Below the pieces are notes generated by a model, which worked only from the letters and a program-made list of their open reading frames with translations, was not told where the DNA came from and searched no databases. A stretch of DNA of 64,000 bases from Lineus longissimus (lineage: Eukaryota; Nemertea; Pilidiophora; Heteronemertea; Lineidae), in contig NC_088318.1 in assembly GCF_910592395.1 (NCBI RefSeq), positions 6,904,756-6,968,755 of the forward strand. The letters are read 5' to 3'. Of the stretch, positions 11,641 to 22,423 are shown piece after piece. The translations under genes and the position numbers were made by a program. How positions within the stretch are numbered: position 1 is the first letter of the stretch; each line of letters opens with the position of its first letter.

Positions 11641-11917
11641 AGTCTATTAAATGGATTGGGATTTATTATTTCTGGGATTGGGCATATGTCTACCAACACC
11701 AATACCGGTACTGCCCCTATCAAATGATCTGCGACCCACGGTCAAAGTGGAACAAAAGTTCATCACCACGGCTCTTACAGTCCATAAGGTCGACTCCCGG
11801 TACAAAATAAGATAAAACTCCATGACAATGGTCGTAATCACTAAGAATTTCTAGGCCCGGTGCACATTGATAGATAGCGCTAATTACCCCAGCAGTAAAA
11901 TAGGCCTAGATAGTGAC

Positions 11918-12250
11918 CCGGGTCGCTACGTAGCGCCCCGGGACAGATTGTTTGGAGATAGGTTTGTCCCGGGGCGCTACGTAGCGGCCCGGGACAGATT
12001 GTTTGGAGATAGCATTGTCCCGGGGCGCTACGTAGCGGCCCGGGAAGGGTTGGATGGGGTTGGCGTTATACCGGGCCGCTCCGTGATAGGTTGTCGGGAG
12101 ATTGCGTTGTACCGGGGCGCTACGTAGCGGCCCGGGTAGGGTTGGATGAAGTTTGCATTATACCGGGCTGGTCCGTGATATGTTGTTAGGAGGTTGCGTT
12201 ATACCGGGTCACCCGGGTAGGGTTGAGTGGAGATTGTGGTATACCCGGGA
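11918..12250. repeat. GC-rich minisatellite built on a GCTACGTAGC palindrome
   Basis: About seven units of roughly 48-51 bp. Four contain a near-perfect palindrome centred on TACGTA within CCGGGGCGCTACGTAGCGGC. Other units are degenerate (for example CCGGGCCGCTCCGTGATAGG). Because the core is palindromic, both strands can encode the peptide GRYVA. It overlaps the tail of the coiled-coil gene remnant on the minus strand. Confidence 0.85.
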
Positions 12251-13948
12251 CGGTTTGAAACCACATTTCCTTGCTGACCCCGATGACGGTGGTGATCTTC
12301 TGTGGGGTACCAGTTTTCTGATCGATCGGAGTGTCCTTTTCAACCAGCTTAGCTGTTCTGTTCTCCTCGTTTACATGTACTGCGGCTCTAGATGCTAGTC
12401 GATCAGTTGGGTTATTCTCTTCTGCAAGCGGTGTAGCCTTAGATGCTTGTCGATCCGATGTGTTATTCTCTTTTACCAGTGTTGCAGCTCTTGATGATTG
12501 TCGTTCAGACAGATCCTGTTGCTGAAGTGTATGCGGCGTGGGGTGCATTGGTTTTGCAGTAACGGTAGAGTAGCTGTCCGACGACGATCTCATTCGGCAT
12601 ATATCTCGCTACACCTGACTGATCCTAGCTCTCAGTGACGTTGAGTCTTTCTCCATTTTGGGAATGACGCATTGATCAATGTTATTCAACTTCTCCATTG
12701 TTTCTGCAGTGTTTTTATGTCCGCTTTCATTAGCTTGATATCACTACGGAGTTTGCTTATGCCGGAATCGCGCATATCCTTAATTTTTTCGCACGAAAGT
12801 TTGCATTCTGCAAATTCACCCGGAAGTTTACCAAACATATTGACCTTGCCTAATAATAGGTTGAGCTGATTCGCAAAGTAAGTCTTTTGTTCAACAAGAC
12901 GTTTTTCTAAATTATCAGCTTTTCCCTTTTCTCTCTCTATCGATTTTTTAAGTTTATCACATTCCTCCTTGAGGAACGAATTCTCCTTCGTGAGACTGAG
13001 AATATGGTAATCCACATCCTCTTTGAATGATTTGAATTTGCTTAATCCTTCTGAACGGCCTTGCCTCGACTTCTCCACGTCCTTCTGCAGGGTAACTATA
13101 TTTGCGCGAATCTCAGTAACTGCTTGCGAATTACTATCATTTGCTTCACTTACTAAAATTTCACACTTTTTGAGCACTGTTTCAGAATTATCACGCTTTT
13201 TCAACAGAGTTAAATCTGATTCGATTCTACGGACTGTTTCGAACAGCTCAGCCAGTTTCGTTTCTGTGTTGGTATTCTGGCCTTTGTTCGACGATCTTTG
13301 TGTTTCGCCACTCGCCACTGAACGTTTTGCTCCAATCGCCGATGTATTGTCCAGAGAACTTAAGCCACTTATTGCGGTTTGTTGTGATTGGGCTGATTGG
13401 CACTCGTTGTTGACACTTTCGTCCTCGTTAATGCCTGTAGTTTGAGGTTGTGAAAACACCGTGACGACTCCATCACTATGTTGTTGACTAGACGGTGATC
13501 TACCGTGACTGCAGAAAACTTCTTTCACATCATCGATGGCTGCCCCATCAAAAAAAGCCTGTAGCACGTAGCAGTCCTTTGCGAATTTGCATGTTTTGCT
13601 GGCAGCTTTTGTGGTTTTCCTCCTCAACGGTTCTCCCGGGGGACACTCAGTTGGTCGAAGACGCTTATCTTTTCCACACAACCGTGTTCGATAAAGATCG
13701 ACCATTTGGACGTTTGCGTCCAAGATACTTAATAACTTATCGACATAAGAATCTCTAGGAAGATTTATTAGTTCATTGTCGAACCGTTCAGCCCAGGCTT
13801 GCCCTGGGGGTATTGAATCCGTTTCGGAATCTTGCATGCACTTTGTACAACCAAGTGTACATGATGTACAGTTCTGTGTGCACTGCGAGCATTGTTCAGT
13901 GTCCAGGGACTGGGAAGAATTGAACTCCCCTGTTTCACCTTCATCCAT
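12186..13948 (-). pseudogene. Cys-rich, coiled-coil protein of unknown function, frameshifted near the C-terminus
   Basis: The main frame starts at the ATG at 13948 and runs 420 codons to 12686. The N-terminus is acidic with a Cys cluster (CSQCTQNCTSCTLGC). The middle has a basic KRLRP/RRKTTKAASK region and a Ser/Gln-rich linker. Residues about 230-415 form a long coiled coil (Leu/Lys/Glu heptads). A 1-nt shift at the stop opens a second frame (to 12186), interrupted once by TAG, containing three diverged repeats of about 17 residues (SDRQASKATPLAEENN type). I do not recognise the family. A Cys-rich plus coiled-coil layout could be a retroelement ORF1 or a host gene; no catalytic motif is visible. 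It lies between repeat copies B and C. Confidence 0.6.
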
Positions 13949-14104
13949 GGAAAGTTCGTTCGAATGTTCGTTATCTACTGATAGACGTTCACTTTCTATT
14001 AACAGTTTTACAAGTGTGCCTACAAGGGCAAATATCGGAACATTTCAGCGTTTCTGTAAAGTGTGTCCGCCATCTTGTCTCGTTATCATTATCTCGTTAT
14101 CAAC

Positions 14105-15648
14105 ACTAACCTCAAGTTCTTCATATTACTGTTGAGATACATTTTATGAGATGCTGAAAGAGAAAAACGAAATCGCTACCTCCTTACTAGAGTAAAAGAA
14201 GTATCTTTGGTATGTTATAATTTATTCCTCGGCATGATGGAGATTATGACGCGTGCCGTTGTCAACATACTTAATGGGTGAGCGTTCGGGGGTGTAGTAT
14301 CGTTCATTGTGAACTAATTTAACATGGGGACTAAGACCGCAGGCTATATTTGAGCGGATTGTGTCCAATACAGTTTACTCCAGCCACGGACTATCATACT
14401 ATCTCAAGAAGCTGAATAGAATTATAGTATTATGTAAGATCTGCTTATTCACACCTACCTAAAGAAAGTAAGTCCTACAAAGCCTGGTTCGATGACATAG
14501 TTCTTCTGACCAGACAGGTGACGATGAAAAGTCTAAATAACATGGCTACTACAGTGAATATATGAGAGTGGGATAATGGACGGAATTATCGACTGATATT
14601 AAACTCCCTTGATCAAGTAGTGCGGTCAGCAGAAAAAACCTTTCGCTAGCAACCGGTTAGGTCACTGTTCAACGCTTGTTTCGACATACGCACACAAAGT
14701 AATACCACTCAACACTGAATGTAGTCGCTTGCCTTTCCGGGCGGTTGGGAAGGCTCAGTATATCGTTCCATCCTGTCAACACACACGATGTAACACGCTG
14801 ATATGACTGAAATGTTGCTGCCATGGAGGCCATGCTTTTCTCCTGTCGGTGCAACTATTTAGAGAGGCAGGCCTCTCTCAAGAAGAATAGAATAGGCCTA
14901 TATAATTCTATTATATGGAGAATATACATTGGCGCAATGGTCTGCCACATTCACGATTGATAATCAGCCAATATTTGAATGAAGTCATTCAAATCTATGA
15001 AATCACTACCGATCAACAATGTTGTGTAATCATGTTTCATCATGTTTTCGTTTTTTTCTCTCAGAACCTGCGAACGGGTGGTTCTGCAAAATATGATACA
15101 TATAACCCTGCGAGAAAATGTTCATATTCAATAAACGGTCTCCAGCCGCTGCTCAGGATGAAAAGATTTTTTTAGATCCAATTTGGATTCTAAGAGAAGA
15201 GCCTGATGAATCATCAAACTCTTGCCTAGAATCCTGTTGAGACAATTTTTTAGAAACTGCCGGATGTCATATTATGGGGACTGGCTGAATGCTGTAAGGC
15301 TGTAAAGGATTTTTATCACTTTTTAGCATCTGGTCAGATAAAGCCTTTTTTAAAGTCCGGTGTATAGGTAGCCGTTGAAAATGTTACAAAGTGAATATGA
15401 TTGTAGCTAGACACTCACTGGGAATTCGTAAACAGACAACGTGACACAGCGTTATGTGTAATGTGGCTTAGAAGTGTACAGTGTGCATACAGTAAACGGG
15501 AAAAAACTCGTCCCATAATGATAGAAGCCTCGTCCGTATTTTAGGTGATGTCATATTCGTAAAATGAATATATTTGGGGAGACTGGCCTCCTCAGCCCAT
15601 GACGGCAGCCAGTCTATGAGAGAAAACCCCGAAATCAAACCGATAGTC
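14105..15648 (+). repeat. Repeat family copy C
   Basis: Runs from CACTAACCTCAAG to the GAAATCAAACCGATAG end that meets copy D head to tail. It matches copy A until about position 1243 and contains about 290 bases (14655-14945) missing from A but present in D. It lacks the 208-bp LTR insertion present in D, so it serves as the empty site. Confidence 0.75.
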
Positions 15649-16419
15649 ACCTCAAGTTCTTCATACTACTGTTCGGATACATTTTATGTGATGCTGAAAG
15701 AGAAAAATGAAATCGCTACCTTCTTCCTAGATGTATCTTTGAAATGTTCAATATTCATTCCTCGGCATGATGGAGATTATGATGCGTGCCGTTGTCACCA
15801 TGCTATGCGGGCGAGCGTTCGGGGGCGTAGTGACGTTCGTTGTGAATTATTTAACATGGGGATTGAGACCGCAGGGTATATTTGGGCGGATTGTGTCCAA
15901 TACATTTTACTCCAGCCAGGGATATCATACTGTCTCAAGGAGCTGGATAGAATTACAGTATTATGTAAGATCTGCTTATTCACGCCCACCTGAAGACAGT
16001 AAGTCAAAGCCTGGTTCGATGACATCGTTCTTCTGACCAGACGGGTGACAATAACAAGTCTAAATAACATGGCTACTGCTGTGATTTTATGAGAGTGGGA
16101 TAATGGACGGAATTATCAACTGAAATAAAACTAACCTCACGATGCCATTACTGACTAAGAAAGCGAGCGGTGCGAACTCCTCCATTGCCTAAAAGTAGCC
16201 TGGTCAGCAGAAAAGACCTTTCGCTAGCAACCGGTTAGGTCACGTTCAACTATTGTTTCGGCATACGCACACAAAATAATACCATTCAACACTAAATATA
16301 GTAGCTTGCCTTACCGGGAAGTTGGGAAGGCTCACTATATCGTTCTCTCCTGTCCACGATACAACACGCTGATATGACTGAAATGTTGCTCCCATGCAGC
16401 CCTGAAGGCTTGTCTCCTG

Positions 16420-16627
16420 TGTAATAATCGAGTTTCTAGCTACTACGTAATAACTCACGTCTACGATCTATGTATGGTTATTCTTGATTTCAACGCTCTT
16501 TATTCTCTTGAAACTACAGTCAAATCGGTGTGTCTCGTCGATCCGCTCAATCGCCGCGCTCTGCACTTGCGCGACCTCATTCGTCGCTCGCTGGTGAGGG
16601 GCCGTCTCATAAGGCCTGCTCACCACA
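16420..16627 (-). mobile_element. Solo LTR (208 bp) with 4-5-bp duplication
   Basis: Reads on the minus strand as TGTGGTGAGCAGGCC to ATTATTACA, so it has TG...CA ends. Flanks are CCTG on both sides (16416-16419 and 16628-16631, extendable to CCTGT). Copy C at about 14840 has the uninterrupted TCTCCTGTCGGTG, the empty site. An AATAAAG signal lies inside on the minus strand (about 16499-16504), as expected for an LTR. Probably Ty3/Gypsy-like by length and ends. Confidence 0.8.
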
Positions 16628-16801
16628 CCTGTCGGTGCAACCTTTGAGAAGGCCTATTCTATTATGTGGAGAATAAACCCTGCCACAATGGTCTGCCACA
16701 TTCACGATTGATAATCAGCCAATATTTGAAGGTCAAGTCATTCAAATATATAACATCACTACCGATCAATAATGTTTTGTAATCATGTTTATCATGCTTT
16801 A

Positions 16802-17543
16802 TGGCAGGCGGAATGTCCAGTTATTCAATAAACTAGGTTTATTCGCGAATAAACTAGTTTATTCGAAAGAAACTTAGTTTTTGGCAAAAAACTTAGTTTA
16901 TTGACCAAAAGTATAAGTTTGTCCCCCGATGCTAAATAAACCTAGTTTATTTGCCGAAAAGCATAGGTTGTGGACATTTCGCCACCTAACCTATACTTTT
17001 GGTCAATAAACCAAATATACTTTGGTCAATAAACCAAATATTGCCGCTAACCTATACCTTTTACCTCGTCACCATCCGGGCGATCTCACTCCAAACCTCG
17101 AATCTAGGTGGCTATATTATGGTACTTCATACTTGCACCGTCGATGAATAAACTAAGTTTATTGCAAAAAACCTGGTTTATTCAAAAAAGCACAATGCTT
17201 TTGAAGAAACTGGGTTGTTTCACCAATAAACCTAGTTTATTTGATTAATTGGACATTTCGCGGCAATAAACCTAGTTTATTCGTGAAGAAACAAGGTTTT
17301 TTGCAAGAAACTTAGTTTATTGACCAATAGTAGGGGTTACCCAATAAACTAAGTTCTTTCATGAGGCGGTATGTCCATTTATTCAAATAAACCTAGTCTC
17401 TTTCGAATAAACTAGGTTTTTTGCAAACAACTTGGTTTATTGGTGAAGAAACTAAGTTTTTTGCAAAAAACTAAGTTTCTTCACGAATAAACCTAGTTTA
17501 TTCGAAAGAATGTTTATTGAATAACTTGACATTCCGCCTGCCA
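16802..17543. mobile_element. 742-bp palindromic MITE, TA target duplication
   Basis: Inverted ends TGGCAGGCGGAATGTC, flanked by TA at 16800-16801 and 17544-17545, inserted in repeat copy D. The interior is made almost wholly of short variants of AAACTAGTTTATTCG and AAACTTAGTTTATTG in both orientations, so it is a string of small palindromes. Tc1/mariner-type MITE by duplication; no ORF. Confidence 0.8.
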
Positions 17544-19019
17544 TAATGCTTATGCTTTTTCTCTCAGAACCTGTGAACGGATAGTTCTGTAAAATATAAT
17601 ACATATAACTCTGCGAGAATGTTCATATTCAATAAACGACGTCCAGCCGGTCCTCAGGATGAAAATATTATTTTTAAGATCCAATTCTGATTCTGAGATA
17701 TGAGTCTGATGACTTGGTAAATCAAATTCTTGCTTAGAGTAGTGTTAAGACTAATTTTTAGAACCGGCCGGATGTCATATTATGTGAACTGGCTGATTGC
17801 TGGAAGGTTCTGATGGACGTTTGTCACTTTTTAGCATCTGGTCAGATAAAGTCACCGAGGGCATAAGGTCCCTAGTTCACATTATTAGCGGTGAGACTCA
17901 GGGAAGATCTTCGCCTTACATGTGCGTGCCTTACTCCACGTGACCCAGAAATACTTAGGTTGTAGGGTTAATTGTGCAGCTCATGTTAGGTCTCCAAAAA
18001 GGTTTCATGATAGGGAATAAATTAATGGAAAATGGAAATACATGTATAATGTTGCAAAAAGAAATTACATATACTACTAAACAGTCCACAATTTATTCGT
18101 TTGGAAACTGTTATTCGTGCACGGAGAAGACTCCCTGGGCAGCCAATCGCTTCATCATAACTTGGTCTCCTTATGGACTGTTCGGCAATTAGCGGGAATA
18201 CGTGGGGTTGGACGATTAGATAGTCAAAGGCCATTGCTGTAACGAAACTGTAAGGGCATTTACTGTCACCGAATCAGAGTGCTCGACGAATACTGTGTTG
18301 GCATACATAATAGTGTAGCTGATATTTATACACTTCATTCCTACACTGCATTTTTCCCATGGTTTAGATGGTCTACTTGCGCACAGCGTTGTATAATTGA
18401 CCTACATGTCAATAAACAACAAAGAAAACCAAATTCTAAACTAAAGAAATTGCCGAATTAACTATTCCTACATGTACAAAGCCAAGCACTCGAGTTTATA
18501 CCCTTAGATTTCAACTGCAATGAGGTTTCAGGTCTTCCCGTCACGTGACTGATATTTTAACAGACTGGAGGCGTCTTGACCATATTTACTTCTTTTCTAA
18601 TGTTGTACACAAGCGCATCTCCTGCACACCCATTGCTACACTTCGACAAATCAATAGATCTTAAAACGAGCGTGTTCAAAAGAGATATCAAAGCCAGTTT
18701 TGAATCACAATAATATAAAAACAAACTTAACGACTTGTGGATGAAATTATGATTTAGACAGCTACTTGTATCAAAATCTAATCCAAACAGAAGTGATGAA
18801 TTGTCATGTGTATTCGAGGCTTTTGTCCAGGCTCTTGACCCAAGTTATGCAAAGGCTATGGGACTATGGTATTTTTTTCATTCTGCAGTCACAGTTTCCA
18901 TCAGCAAATAACACATGAGATGGAAAAAATCAAAAACTGAGTAGCCTACATTCTCATTTTAACAATCCTACAAGGGAAGAAGAAACAAAATGATTGGGAC
19001 ATGAAGAGAAAACTCAAAA

Positions 19020-19137
19020 GTTTACGACACGTGGTATTCCAAGGCGGTCACCCATCCACGTACTAATCACGCTCGACGTTGCTTAGCTTCGGTGATCGGA
19101 CGAGAACCGGTGTTTTCAACGCGATATGGTCGTAGAC
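19020..19137 (-). rRNA. 5S ribosomal RNA
   Basis: Minus-strand sequence of 118 bases starting GTCTACGACCATATCGCGTT and containing the 5S internal control region: AGCTAAGCAACG (box A) and GGATGGGTGACCGCC (box C). It is followed at once by TTTT, a Pol III terminator. Helix I pairs with one C-A mismatch. The usual CCTGG/CCAGG pair is replaced by CGTG/CACG, a paired change, which argues against random decay. A TATA-like TTATAA lies about 28-33 bases upstream. A 5S-derived SINE is the alternative, but no SINE tail is seen. Confidence 0.8.
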
Positions 19138-19163
19138 ATTAGAGGCGGCGATACTGTGGTTAC

Positions 19164-19170
19164 TTATAAT
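19164..19170 (-). promoter_or_regulatory. TATA-like element upstream of 5S
   Basis: On the minus strand ATTATAA sits about 28-33 bases before the 5S start, a spacing seen upstream of many invertebrate 5S genes. Inferred only from position. Confidence 0.4.
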
Positions 19171-19427
19171 ATCACCTGGCCTGCTAGAACGCGTCATATT
19201 TTGGGGTCCGAGGAATGATGTATGCCTACGTCACATCTTCGACGCATGGCAGACGTGGTTGGGGCGCCCATTACACGACGGAGTCTAAACGTACACATAC
19301 AGTTCACACAGGCTCACACTGAAACAGAAACGGACGCACATTAAAGAACTAAACGCGGACCAACATGCCGACTGGACATCAAATACGCCATCGGTTGGCA
19401 AGGCGTCTCATTACAAGGGACGTAGCG

Positions 19428-19590
19428 TGACGTCACGAGCTCTGACGTCACGAGCAGACTACTCCGAGGTTCCATGACGTAATCAGAGACGCCAGTGCCA
19501 TCTCCCCAATCAATACGGAACTAATGTGTCTAAAACGTCATCGGTTGGCATGACGTCACCAGGGGTATGACGTCACGAAGACTGACGTCA
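19428..19590. promoter_or_regulatory. Cluster of CRE-like TGACGTCA sites
   Basis: Five perfect TGACGTCA palindromes start at 19428, 19443, 19551, 19568 and 19583, with a variant TGACGTAA at 19475. The array comes from an imperfect duplication: CATCGGTTGGCA precedes each half (about 19389 and 19540). TGACGTCA is the CREB/ATF consensus. No strong gene start is visible nearby, so the target is unknown. Confidence 0.6.
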
Positions 19591-20236
19591 CTAGCAGCAA
19601 CTTCCAGGGCGGTCTGAACTGAAAAAGCGTCCTAGCGTTGAGGGTGTGGCAGTTGCTGCTGTTTCATTCAGTGAAGTAATAAAGTCGTAATGTATGTCGT
19701 TTAAATCTTTGTTGGTAAATATCTTACAATATTCCACAGATCGGGTGAAAACTGAAAAGACAGAAAGGACCAACACTGAATACACAGTTGGAATACAGTG
19801 GTTACCAGAGACAGATTTTGACTTTGTCTCTCATCAATGACAGGTTTTGACATTGTCTCTTGCCGAGGACAGAGGACATACATTTTACTACTAGCAGTAG
19901 TACTAAGCTGCTATCATTTTATAACATCAGTAAAGACATAGAAGGGCTTTGAAACTTCATTAACTTAGACAATAGTTTCATCTGCTAAAAATACCCTTTA
20001 CTAACACGGTGGCGCCGTCTATAATTATTATCATTATGTATCTTTATTCATGTAATAATCGATTACATTGTGGTGTGCGTATAACAAAAGAACGGAAGGT
20101 GACAAAAAGATTCACAAATACCGTACATAACATAATTTGTATGTTTACAATAGTGTACTGTACATCAAGCCTAAAAAAACCGGCGGAGGACGGCCGCAGA
20201 AAATAGAGCCAGCCCCCAGTCACCATAAGATAGTGC
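19591..20236. other. Non-coding interval
   Basis: No supported gene. A short open stretch at 19591-19785 on the minus strand has an acceptor-like pyrimidine tract but no recognisable product. Its 3' part may be the 3' flank of the retrotransposon fragment that ends at 20237. Confidence 0.3.
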
Positions 20237-21510
20237 TTATGAGATATATTGTGTGCACAGGAAGTCTAGAATGGCATTTACCATTGCTTTATCATCAGTG
20301 TCCATACTGTCCCTTAGTCCCAAGAAGTCCCTGATCGCTGCGGCTCTCCTCAAAATTTCATCTCGTGGTTTGACAGGCTCTGGTTTACCTCTAGCCACAA
20401 AATCCTGCCTAGGAATGTTGTATGATTATGCCATTAAACTGAGAGATGTGAGAACATCCGAGTTACTCCCACCCTTAATCAATTTGTAAGATAATTTTAC
20501 ATAGATGTCTTCTGAGAGTGAAGCTCGCATTAGGAAATTATACAGCCTGATATGGAGCATAAAATCAATCGGATCGGAGTTGATTAAGGTAGGGACAAGA
20601 GCACAGTGTGTTCTGGGGTTAAGACCAATCAGCCTCCTAATTGCCTTCCTCCAAGCAGTGTAAACCTTCTCTCTGGACTTCTCTGATAGATTCCACAGCG
20701 TGCACCCATACAATGACATACAAATTGTGGTAAATAGTTTAACCTTTGTATCGACCTTACAGTAGTGAAATTTAGAAAGTAACAAATTCACCCTTCTGTT
20801 AAAATCTGACACGGTGTTAATAATATCTGAGTCTCGTTTTTTGGGCCTATAACAATACCCAAGTGAACCGCCGTGCTGTCGGCCTGAACACGGACCCCCT
20901 GAAAAAGAACAAAAATATCCCGGTAGTCCACTCGGCCGTGATCAGATTCGAAAAACAAAAGTTTGCATTTGGTGGGATTAAATGTTATCATATATTCGAC
21001 TGAAAACTCTCCCGCTATCTGCAGCTGTATATTCAAAGATAGTTTTGATGGGCATAAAATAATGATATCGTCGGCGTAGCCAAACGCACCAACAAAGTTA
21101 GTTCCTATAAAACATCCGACCCCTGAGCCCTTTAGTTTCGGGAGTAAAACATCGATATAAGCCGTAAAAGAAAAGGGGATAGGATCAATACCAATGTGTT
21201 CATCAACATTATTCGGGAGAAATGACTTCTTCAACAGTTGTATGATGACGCGCAGAGCAGGCACTATGCCCGCCATGACAGGTGTTGGCTGTCTTAACAT
21301 CAATATCATTCAAAAGTGCGTCCATTTCATTTCTATCGTATGATACCGAATTATAAAGGTTATTGTATTTACCCGCAAGATGATTGCAAATTGCATCAAT
21401 ACCAATGTGTTCATCCACATTATTCAGGAGCTGCGTGGACGACCGATTATTTTTCTTCATTTCTTTCCAGATGTTATTTTCATTTCGATTTAACAAGTTA
21501 TCAGCTGTTT
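20237..21510 (-). pseudogene. CR1/L2-like retrotransposon reverse transcriptase, 3' half, with internal deletion
   Basis: Three overlapping open stretches in different frames. From the 5' side: a conserved linker (LLNRNENNIWKEM, NNVDEHIGIDAICN), then a jump that removes most of the fingers and first palm motifs, then the catalytic block (GYADDIIILCP), the thumb region (FNPTKCKLLFF) and the typical non-LTR C-terminus with W(R)KAIRRLIGL and THCALVP. The stop is at 20237-20239. Frameshifts lie at about 20800 and 21210. A 36-base stretch (containing CAATACCAATGTGTTCATC) occurs at both 21182 and 21394. The orientation matches the endonuclease fragment at 25.1-26.2 kb, so both probably come from one element. 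Confidence 0.8.
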
Positions 21511-22061
21511 TAATACGAGGTCATCCCAATTTGTAAAACAATCCCATCCTCTATGCTATGACTCCACTAATGTAATATAATTCATTTGTAAATAACAAAT
21601 TAAACTGTTATCTACTACATCAGCCTCAGGTACTTCATGTACACAATCAAATTACCCTTTAAGAAACCACTATCGGACAAGCTTGTAAAACCTGTAAGAT
21701 GGCCAAACAACTCCTATCTCCAAACCATTCCTAATTTTAGCCAAAAGCCAATGTCAAAATCTGGTCATCTTGCCATAGTCAGATAGTTCGTAGTGCAATT
21801 GTTGGAGCTAACATAGCCCACGCTTTCTCTAAAACACCGTAAACACCTGTGTAAGCTGATGGTACAAGATAGATAACATCTCGAGCTTGAACTTCCAGAC
21901 TACGATAACCTTGGGAACGCTAACTATTTAGAATTACATGTACAGAAAAGTGCAATGACGCACACTCTACGGGTTTGAAGATCCGTTCGTTCGGTATTTA
22001 TTGATTTTGATACCTAAATAAGGGTACGTTTTTAGAACGAACAGCACTCAACGAAGTAGCA
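21511..22061. other. Non-coding interval
   Basis: No supported gene or clear repeat. It lies between the RT fragment and the 70-bp tandem repeat. Confidence 0.3.
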
Positions 22062-22260
22062 GCAATAGTCTTAACTCCGCTCCCGGGCGTAACAGTCAGC
22101 TTCCGAGCAGAGCTCATCATCTAGCCTCAGGGCAATAGTTTCAACTCCGCTTCCGAGCGTAACAGTCAGCTTCCGAGCAGAGCTCATCATCTAGCCTCAG
22201 GGCAATAGTTTCAACTCCGCTTCCGAGCGTAACGATCAGTCAGCTTCAGAGCAGTGACTA
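22062..22260 (+). repeat. 70-bp tandem repeat, about 2.7 copies
   Basis: GGCAATAGTTTCAACTCCGC recurs at 22131 and 22201, with AGTCAGCTTCCGAGCAGAGC within each unit. The last copy has a 4-base insertion and then diverges. Confidence 0.85.
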
Positions 22261-22423
22261 TATTCTAGCTTCAGGCCTAAACATTTTATCAATTCGTCGT
22301 GGAAGTAAGCTCACACCAGTATTGTGATATCATCTGTTATAAAATCTGCGAAACTGAATATTCTTGTGTGGACATCAGTGACTAGCATGACAATTCGTTT
22401 CTTTTGTTTGTGGTGTTATTAGC

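Larger units (their letters stand above)
15649..18950 (+). repeat. Repeat family copy D
   Basis: Starts with the same TCAAGTTCTTCATACTACTG block as the other copies and ends near 18950, where the similarity with 7455-7535 ends. It contains two later insertions: a solo LTR (16420-16627) and a TA-flanked palindromic MITE (16802-17543). Relative to copy A it lacks about 950 bases at 17850. Confidence 0.75.

Noticed and set aside
11918-12250. CRISPR-like spaced repeats
   Set aside because: Units are degenerate, spacers are also repeated, and the context is a eukaryotic minisatellite.
2082-18192. Similar small ORFs (MENGNTCIML start) in repeat copies A and D
   Set aside because: After about 30 codons the frames part by a 4-base indel, and the surrounding repeat is non-coding.
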